Shown piece by piece: positions 57,126 to 64,000 of a stretch of 64,000 nucleotides of DNA. Position 1 is the stretch's first letter; every line of letters begins with the position of its first letter. The stretch is taken from contig JAAKBF010000250.1 of the NCBI GenBank assembly GCA_012656075.1, positions 93,836-157,835 on the forward strand, in the 5' to 3' direction. A program made the translations under genes and the position numbers. The DNA comes from Phytophthora hibernalis (taxonomy: Eukaryota > Oomycota > Peronosporomycetes > Peronosporales > Peronosporaceae). A model generated the notes under the pieces. That model was not told the DNA's origin, did no database searches, and saw nothing but the letters and a program-made list of their open reading frames with translations.

Positions 57126-57757
57126 GGTTACCTCGCACACCTCCCACCACGAAACAAAATCAAGATTGCGGACGCGCCACAACCCCTAACGCGCTACCGA
57201 GCACACCACAGCCTTCCCACACGCATGCCACGTCCCTTCCGCCCGCTACCACGTTGAAGTTTGCCTTTCGGTCTTCCCCATGCTCCAACCTGCCGAAACG
57301 CCTACGTCAGCACGGATGGCGCCTTCGCAGCTCGCGGTTGCCTCCACGGTTTATCTACAGTCGTCTGAGCTCCGTCGTAGCCTGTCGGGGTCGCTCGGAC
57401 GTGTCTTGGGGTCGAATTGGGAAGACCGCAAGGCCCACTGGCGAACGGAGCGGGACGTCGAATCGGCAGTCAGTGCTCATGTCCACGACGGCGTATCATG
57501 TCAACACAGTGGCCAGTCGAGCCTTCTGGCCTTGCGAAACCCCACGACGACGAAGGAGAAGCGGCAGCGTACTTGTGCGAGCCACACAGCGCAACCCGGT
57601 GGAGGATCTGTAGCAATAGGAAGGCGGTCGAATTGGGTGGCGAGAAGACACATCTCGCTGCGTCGGGCGGCAAAAAGCGCATGGCGAGTGCGTAGCGTGC
57701 AGATGGAGAGGTTCTGCGGGCGTGGGCAGTGGTAAAAGCAGCATAATGGTATAAGAG

Positions 57758-57829
57758 TGCGCGTGCCCGGATTCGAACCAGGGATTTCACCGCCACAAGG
57801 TGAGGTACTGACCACTATACTACACACGC
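57758..57829 (-). tRNA. tRNA-His(GTG) copy 9
   Basis: 72 nt, identical to His copy 1. Confidence 0.95.
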
Positions 57830-57830
57830 C

Positions 57831-57903
57831 TGGAGAAGCAGGGTATCGATCCCTGTACCTCTCGCATGCTAAGCGAGCGCTCTACCATTTGAGCTACATC
57901 CCC
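57831..57903 (-). tRNA. tRNA-Ala(AGC) copy 10
   Basis: 73 nt, identical to copy 1. Confidence 0.95.
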
Positions 57904-58535
57904 GGTTACCTCGCACACCTCCCACCACGAAACAAAATCAAGATTGCGGACGCGCCACAACCCCTAACGCGCTACCGAGCACACCACAGCCTTCCCACAC
58001 GCATGCCACGTCCCTTCCGCCCGCTACCACGTTGAAGTTTGCCTTTCGGTCTTCCCCATGCTCCAACCTGCCGAAACGCCTACGTCAGCACGGATGGCGC
58101 CTTCGCAGCTCGCGGTTGCCTCCACGGTTTATCTACAGTCGTCTGAGCTCCGTCGTAGCCTGTCGGGGTCGCTCGGACGTGTCTTGGGGTCGAATTGGGA
58201 AGACCGCAAGGCCCACTGGCGAACGGAGCGGGACGTCGAATCGGCAGTCAGTGCTCATGTCCACGACGGCGTATCATGTCAACACAGTGGCCAGTCGAGC
58301 CTTCTGGCCTTGCGAAACCCCACGACGACGAAGGAGAAGCGGCAGCGTACTTGTGCGAGCCACACAGCGCAACCCGGTGGAGGATCTGTAGCAATAGGAA
58401 GGCGGTCGAATTGGGTGGCGAGAAGACACATCTCGCTGCGTCGGGCGGCAAAAAGCGCATGGCGAGTGCGTAGCGTGCAGATGGAGAGGTTCTGCGGGCG
58501 TGGGCAGTGGTAAAAGCAGCATAATGGTATAAGAG

Positions 58536-58607
58536 TGCGCGTGCCCGGATTCGAACCAGGGATTTCACCGCCACAAGGTGAGGTACTGACCACTATACTA
58601 CACACGC
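58536..58607 (-). tRNA. tRNA-His(GTG) copy 10
   Basis: 72 nt, identical to His copy 1. Confidence 0.95.
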
Positions 58608-58608
58608 C

Positions 58609-58681
58609 TGGAGAAGCAGGGTATCGATCCCTGTACCTCTCGCATGCTAAGCGAGCGCTCTACCATTTGAGCTACATCCCC
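58609..58681 (-). tRNA. tRNA-Ala(AGC) copy 11
   Basis: 73 nt, identical to copy 1. The 5' flank has one C fewer (CTCCACC instead of CTCCCACC). Confidence 0.95.
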
Positions 58682-59311
58682 GGTTACCTCGCACACCTCC
58701 ACCACGAAACAAAATCAAGATTGCGGACGCGCCACAACCCCTAACGCGCTACCGAGCACACCACAGCCTTCCCACACGCATGCCACGTCCCTTCCGCCCG
58801 CTACCACGTTGAAGTTTGCCTTTCGGTCTTCCCCATGCTCCAACCTGCCGAAACGCCTACGTCAGCACGGATGGCGCCTTCGCAGCTCGCGGTTGCCTCC
58901 ACGGTTTATCTACAGTCGTCTGAGCTCCGTCGTAGCCTGTCGGGGTCGCTCGGACGTGTCTTGGGGTCAGGTGGGAAGACCGCAAGGCCCACTGGCGAAC
59001 GGAGCGGGACGTCGAATCGGCAGTCAGTGCTCATGTCCACGACGGCGTATCATGTCAACACAGTGGCCAGTCGAGCCTTCTGGCCTTGCGAAACCCCACG
59101 ACGACGAAGGAGAAGCGGCAGCGTACTTGTGCGAGCCACACAGCGCAACCCGGTGGAGGATCTGTAGCAATAGGAAGGCGGTCGAATTGGGTGGCGAGAA
59201 GACACATCTCGCTGCGTCGGGCGGCAAAAAGCGCATGGCGAGTGCGTAGCGTGCAGATGGAGAGGTTCTGCGGGCGTGGGCAGTGGTAAAAGCAGCATAA
59301 TGGTATAAGAG

Positions 59312-59383
59312 TGCGCGTGCCCGGATTCGAACCAGGGATTTCACCGCCACAAGGTGAGGTACTGACCACTATACTACACACGC
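59312..59383 (-). tRNA. tRNA-His(GTG) copy 11
   Basis: 72 nt, identical to His copy 1. Confidence 0.95.
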
Positions 59384-59384
59384 C

Positions 59385-59457
59385 TGGAGAAGCAGGGTAT
59401 CGATCCCTGTACCTCTCGCATGCTAAGCGAGCGCTCTACCATTTGAGCTACATCCCC
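59385..59457 (-). tRNA. tRNA-Ala(AGC) copy 12
   Basis: 73 nt, identical to copy 1; same one-base flank difference as copy 11. Confidence 0.95.
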
Positions 59458-60088
59458 GGTTACCTCGCACACCTCCACCACGAAACAAAATCAAGATTGC
59501 GGACGCGCCACAACCCCTAACGCGCTACCGAGCACACCACAGCCTTCCCACACGCATGCCACGTCCCTTCCGCCCGCTACCACGTTGAAGTTTGCCTTTC
59601 GGTCTTCCCCATGCTCCAACCTGCCGAAACGCCTACGTCAGCACGGATGGCGCCTTCGCAGCTCGCGGTTGCCTCCACGGTTTATCTACAGTCGTCTGAG
59701 CTCCGTCGTAGCCTGTCGGGGTCGCTCGGACGTGTCTTGGGGTCGAATTGGGAAGACCGCAAGGCCCACTGGCGAACGGAGCGGGACGTCGAATCGGCAG
59801 TCAGTGCTCATGTCCACGACGGCGTATCATGTCAACACAGTGGCCAGTCGAGCCTTCTGGCCTTGCGAAACCCCACGACGACGAAGGAGAAGCGGCAGCG
59901 TACTTGTGCGAGCCACACAGCGCAACCCGGTGGAGGATCTGTAGCAATAGGAAGGCGGTCGAATTGGGTGGCGAGAAGACACATCTCGCTGCGTCGGGCG
60001 GCAAAAAGCGCATGGCGAGTGCGTAGCGTGCAGATGGAGAGGTTCTGCGGGCGTGGGCAGTGGTAAAAGCAGCATAATGGTATAAGAG

Positions 60089-60160
60089 TGCGCGTGCCCG
60101 GATTCGAACCAGGGATTTCACCGCCACAAGGTGAGGTACTGACCACTATACTACACACGC
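60089..60160 (-). tRNA. tRNA-His(GTG) copy 12
   Basis: 72 nt, identical to His copy 1. Confidence 0.95.
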
Positions 60161-60161
60161 C

Positions 60162-60234
60162 TGGAGAAGCAGGGTATCGATCCCTGTACCTCTCGCATGC
60201 TAAGCGAGCGCTCTACCATTTGAGCTACATCCCC
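60162..60234 (-). tRNA. tRNA-Ala(AGC) copy 13
   Basis: 73 nt, identical to copy 1. Confidence 0.95.
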
Positions 60235-60865
60235 GGTTACCTCGCACACCTCCCACCACGAAACAAAATCAAGATTGCGGACGCGCCACAACCCTAACGC
60301 GCTACCGAGCACACCACAGCCTTCCCACACGCATGCCACGTCCCTTCCGCCCGCTACCACGTTGAAGTTTGCCTTTCGGTCTTCCCCATGCTCCAACCTG
60401 CCGAAACGCCTACGTCAGCACGGATGGCGCCTTCGCAGCTCGCGGTTGCCTCCACGGTTTATCTACAGTCGTCTGAGCTCCGTCGTAGCCTGTCGGGGTC
60501 GCTCGGACGTGTCTTGGGGTCGAATTGGGAAGACCGCAAGGCCCACTGGCGAACGGAGCGGGACGTCGAATCGGCAGTCAGTGCTCATGTCCACGACGGC
60601 GTATCATGTCAACACAGTGGCCAGTCGAGCCTTCTGGCCTTGCGAAACCCCACGACGACGAAGGAGAAGCGGCAGCGTACTTGTGCGAGCCACACAGCGC
60701 AACCCGGTGGAGGATCTGTAGCAATAGGAAGGCGGTCGAATTGGGTGGCGAGAAGACACATCTCGCTGCGTCGGGCGGCAAAAAGCGCATGGCGAGTGCG
60801 TAGCGTGCAGATGGAGAGGTTCTGCGGGCGTGGGCAGTGGTAAAAGCAGCATAATGGTATAAGAG

Positions 60866-60937
60866 TGCGCGTGCCCGGATTCGAACCAGGGATTTCACCG
60901 CCACAAGGTGAGGTACTGACCACTATACTACACACGC
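60866..60937 (-). tRNA. tRNA-His(GTG) copy 13
   Basis: 72 nt, identical to His copy 1. Confidence 0.95.
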
Positions 60938-60938
60938 C

Positions 60939-61006
60939 TGGAGAAGCAGGGTATCGATCCCTCCTCGCATGCTAAGCGAGCGCTCTACCATTTGAGCTAC
61001 ATCCCC
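60939..61006 (-). pseudogene. tRNA-Ala copy 14, five bases lost
   Basis: 68 nt. The variable loop is gone and the T stem loses its first pair (GCGAGGAGGGATCG in place of the 19-nt normal stretch). Acceptor, D and anticodon arms are intact. Probably not functional if the deletion is real. Confidence 0.75.
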
Positions 61007-61638
61007 GGTTACCTCGCACACCTCCCACCACGAAACAAAATCAAGATTGCGGACGCGCCACAACCCCTAACGCGCTACCGAGCACACCACAGCCTTCCCA
61101 CACGCATGCCACGTCCCTTCCGCCCGCTACCACGTTGAAGTTTGCCTTTCGGTCTTCCCCATGCTCCAACCTGCCGAAACGCCTACGTCAGCACGGATGG
61201 CGCCTTCGCAGCTCGCGGTTGCCTCCACGGTTTATCTACAGTCGTCTGAGCTCCGTCGTAGCCTGTCGGGGTCGCTCGGACGTGTCTTGGGGTCGAATTG
61301 GGAAGACCGCAAGGCCCACTGGCGAACGGAGCGGGACGTCGAATCGGCAGTCAGTGCTCATGTCCACGACGGCGTATCATGTCAACACAGTGGCCAGTCG
61401 AGCCTTCTGGCCTTGCGAAACCCCACGACGACGAAGGAGAAGCGGCAGCGTACTTGTGCGAGCCACACAGCGCAACCCGGTGGAGGATCTGTAGCAATAG
61501 GAAGGCGGTCGAATTGGGTGGCGAGAAGACACATCTCGCTGCGTCGGGCGGCAAAAAGCGCATGGCGAGTGCGTAGCGTGCAGATGGAGAGGTTCTGCGG
61601 GCGTGGGCAGTGGTAAAAGCAGCATAATGGTATAAGAG

Positions 61639-61710
61639 TGCGCGTGCCCGGATTCGAACCAGGGATTTCACCGCCACAAGGTGAGGTACTGACCACTATA
61701 CTACACACGC
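61639..61710 (-). tRNA. tRNA-His(GTG) copy 14
   Basis: 72 nt, identical to His copy 1. Confidence 0.95.
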
Positions 61711-61711
61711 C

Positions 61712-61784
61712 TGGAGAAGCAGGGTATCGATCCCTGTACCTCTCGCATGCTAAGCGAGCGCTCTACCATTTGAGCTACATCCCC
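61712..61784 (-). tRNA. tRNA-Ala(AGC) copy 15
   Basis: 73 nt, identical to copy 1. Confidence 0.95.
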
Positions 61785-62413
61785 GGTTACCTCGCACACC
61801 TCCCACCACGAAACAAAATCAAGATTGCGGACGCGCCACAACCCCTAACGCGCTACCGAGCACACCACAGCCTTCCCACACGCATGCCACGTCCCTTCCG
61901 CCCGCTACCACGTTGAAGTTTGCCTTTCGGTCTTCCCCATGCTCCAACCTGCCGAAACGCCTACGTCAGCACGGATGGCGCCTTCGCAGCTCGCGGTTGC
62001 CTCCACGGTTTATCTACAGTCGTCTGAGCTCCGTCGTAGCCTGTCGGGGTCGCTCGGACGTGTCTTGGGGTCGAATTGGGAAGACCGCAAGGCCCACTGG
62101 CGAACGGAGCGGGACGTCGAATCGGCAGTCAGTGCTCATGTCCACGACGGCGTATCATGTCAACACAGTGGCCAGTCGAGCCTTCTGGCCTTGCGAAACC
62201 CCACGACGACGGAGAAGCGGCAGCGTACTTGTGCGAGCCACACAGCGCAACCCGGTGGAGGATCTGTAGCAATAGGAAGGCGGTCGAATTGGGTGGCGAG
62301 AAGACACATCTCGCTGCGTCGGGCGGCAAAAAGCGCATGGCGAGTGCGTAGCGTGCAGATGGAGAGGTTCTGCGGGCGTGGGCAGTGGTAAAAGCAGCAT
62401 AATGGTATAAGAG

Positions 62414-62485
62414 TGCGCGTGCCCGGATTCGAACCAGGGATTTCACCGCCACAAGGTGAGGTACTGACCACTATACTACACACGC
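62414..62485 (-). tRNA. tRNA-His(GTG) copy 15
   Basis: 72 nt, identical to His copy 1. Confidence 0.95.
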
Positions 62486-62486
62486 C

Positions 62487-62559
62487 TGGAGAAGCAGGGT
62501 ATCGATCCCTGTACCTCTCGCATGCTAAGCGAGCGCTCTACCATTTGAGCTACATCCCC
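62487..62559 (-). tRNA. tRNA-Ala(AGC) copy 16
   Basis: 73 nt, identical to copy 1. Confidence 0.95.
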
Positions 62560-63190
62560 GGTTACCTCGCACACCTCCCACCACGAAACAAAATCAAGAT
62601 TGCGGACGCGCCACAACCCCTAACGCGCTACCGAGCACACCACAGCCTTCCCACACGCATGCCACGTCCCTTCCGCCCGCTACCACGTTGAAGTTTGCCT
62701 TCGGTCTTCCCCATGCTCCAACCTGCCGAAACGCCTACGTCAGCACGGATGGCGCCTTCGCAGCTCGCGGTTGCCTCCACGGTTTATCTACAGTCGTCTG
62801 AGCTCCGTCGTAGCCTGTCGGGGTCGCTCGGACGTGTCTTGGGGTCGAATTGGGAAGACCGCAAGGCCCACTGGCGAACGGAGCGGGACGTCGAATCGGC
62901 AGTCAGTGCTCATGTCCACGACGGCGTATCATGTCAACACAGTGGCCAGTCGAGCCTTCTGGCCTTGCGAAACCCCACGACGACGAAGGAGAAGCGGCAG
63001 CGTACTTGTGCGAGCCACACAGCGCAACCCGGTGGAGGATCTGTAGCAATAGGAAGGCGGTCGAATTGGGTGGCGAGAAGACACATCTCGCTGCGTCGGG
63101 CGGCAAAAAGCGTATGGCGAGTGCGTAGCGTGCAGATGGAGAGGTTCTGCGGGCGTGGGCAGTGGTAAAAGCAGCATAATGGTATAAGAG

Positions 63191-63260
63191 TGCGCGTGCG
63201 GATTCGAACCAGGGATTTCACCGCCACAAGGTGAGGTACTGACCACTATACTACACACGC
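63191..63260 (-). pseudogene. tRNA-His copy 16, two bases lost in T stem
   Basis: 70 nt. The 3' strand of the T stem reads CCG where other copies have CCGGG, so the T arm cannot pair fully. Confidence 0.7.
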
Positions 63261-63261
63261 C

Positions 63262-63334
63262 TGGAGAAGCAGGGTATCGATCCCTGTACCTCTCGCATGC
63301 TAAGCGAGCGCTCTACCATTTGAGCTACATCCCC
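63262..63334 (-). tRNA. tRNA-Ala(AGC) copy 17
   Basis: 73 nt, identical to copy 1. Confidence 0.95.
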
Positions 63335-63963
63335 GGTTACCTCGCACACCTCCACCACGAAACAAAATCAAGATTGCGGACGCGCCACAACCCCTAACGC
63401 GCTACCGAGCACACCACAGCCTTCCCACACGCATGCCACGTCCCTTCCGCCCGCTACCACGTTGAAGTTTGCCTTCGGTCTTCCCCATGCTCCAACCTGC
63501 CGAAACGCCTACGTCAGCACGGATGGCGCCTTCGCAGCTCGCGGTTGCCTCCACGGTTTATCTACAGTCGTCTGAGCTCCGTCGTAGCCTGTCGGGGTCG
63601 CTCGGACGTGTCTTGGGGTCGAATTGGGAAGACCGCAAGGCCCACTGGCGAACGGAGCGGGACGTCGAATCGGCAGTCAGTGCTCATGTCCACGACGGCG
63701 TATCATGTCAACACAGTGGCCAGTCGAGCCTTCTGGCCTTGCGAAACCCCACGACGACGAAGGAGAAGCGGCAGCGTACTTGTGCGAGCCACACAGCGCA
63801 ACCCGGTGGAGGATCTGTAGCAATAGGAAGGCGGTCGAATGGGTGGCGAGAAGACACATCTCGCTGCGTCGGGCGGCAAAAAGCGCATGGCGAGTGCGTA
63901 GCGTGCAGATGGAGAGGTTCTGCGGGCGTGGGCAGTGGTAAAAGCAGCATAATGGTATAAGAG

Positions 63964-64000
63964 TGCGCGTGGATTCGAACCAGGGATTTCACCGCCACAA
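63964..64000 (-). pseudogene. tRNA-His copy 17, cut by window end, four bases lost
   Basis: The T-stem 3' strand is almost absent: the acceptor strand is followed after one base by the T loop. The 5' half lies beyond the window. Confidence 0.7.

Larger units (their letters stand above)
50821..64000 (-). repeat. tandem array of ~777-bp units carrying tRNA-Ala/tRNA-His pairs
   Basis: The same unit repeats without interruption to the window end. Distances between successive Ala genes are 773 to 778 bp, mostly 776 to 778. On the minus strand each unit holds tRNA-Ala(AGC), one G, tRNA-His(GTG), about 20 nt, a TTTT terminator and then spacer. Differences between units are few: T2/T3 in GCCTTCGG versus GCCTTTCGG, A4/A5 in the GCAAAAGCGC region, a GAATT to AGG change at 58968..58971, a 3-bp loss near 62210, and small deletions in four tRNA copies. 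The spacer has no 5S rRNA, other tRNA or protein signature. Frames open in the spacer on both strands are not genes. The array starts inside a tRNA-His copy. Confidence 0.97.

Noticed and set aside
50909..63960. Repeated open frames of 80 to 160 codons on both strands of the array
   Set aside because: They recur only because the unit recurs, overlap each other in several frames, run through tRNA genes and show no protein family or codon bias.
50821..64000. CRISPR-like or satellite-only interpretation of the regular repeat
   Set aside because: The period is about 777 bp, units are whole-length copies without unique spacers, and two tRNA genes fold in each. The genome is eukaryotic.

Overview
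The window reads as nuclear DNA of an oomycete, most like a Peronosporales (Phytophthora-type) genome. The reasons are densely packed intron-poor eukaryotic genes on both strands, introns of about 50 to 110 nt with GTRNGT/AG borders, and protein families typical of that lineage: a plant-like vacuolar sorting receptor with a YMPL tail, a secreted PAN/apple protein, a BK-type potassium channel, a membrane-anchored histidine phosphatase and MULE/Ulp1 transposon remains. All identifications come from reading translated sequence; no database search was run.

Left part (0 to 20.7 kb) is clean, compact and gene-rich. In order: vacuolar sorting receptor (+), a transposase-like helix-turn-helix protein (-), a CinA-like/nucleotidyltransferase fusion (+), proteasome alpha subunit PSMA4 (+), a longin R-SNARE (-), a PAN-domain secreted protein (+), a 15-exon SPO11 (+), presenilin (-), an RCC1/EF-hand protein (+), allantoicase (-), a DYRK kinase (+) and ribosomal protein S12 (-). 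Middle part (20.7 to 46 kb): TPR/HAT protein (+), WDR25-like (-), HIG1-domain protein (+), an acidic repeat protein (+), dynamin-related GTPase (-), BMT5-like rRNA methyltransferase (+), BK-like channel (-), HAT1 (+), Ste20/GCK kinase (+), kinesin-14 (-), histidine acid phosphatase (+) and an Oxidored-like/FNR flavoprotein (+). Nearly every large gene here carries one or more single-base frame breaks in otherwise well conserved sequence, often in homopolymers. That looks more like consensus error than gene death.

From 46 to 50.8 kb lies transposon debris: a decayed MULE transposase with a WRKY/GCM1-like zinc finger, preceded by a 72-bp coding minisatellite, and two decayed Ulp1-type (C48) protease pieces on opposite strands.

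The right 13.2 kb (50,821 to the end, continuing past the window) is one tandem array of a unit of about 777 bp. Each unit carries, on the minus strand, tRNA-Ala(AGC) followed after one nucleotide by tRNA-His(GTG), then a T-run terminator and a spacer of about 630 bp. Seventeen Ala copies and sixteen His copies, plus two partial His copies, are visible. The single G between the two tRNAs sits exactly where the obligatory G-1 of tRNA-His would be. Cleavage after the Ala discriminator base could therefore create the mature tRNA-His 5' end directly. This array is the most unusual element of the window.
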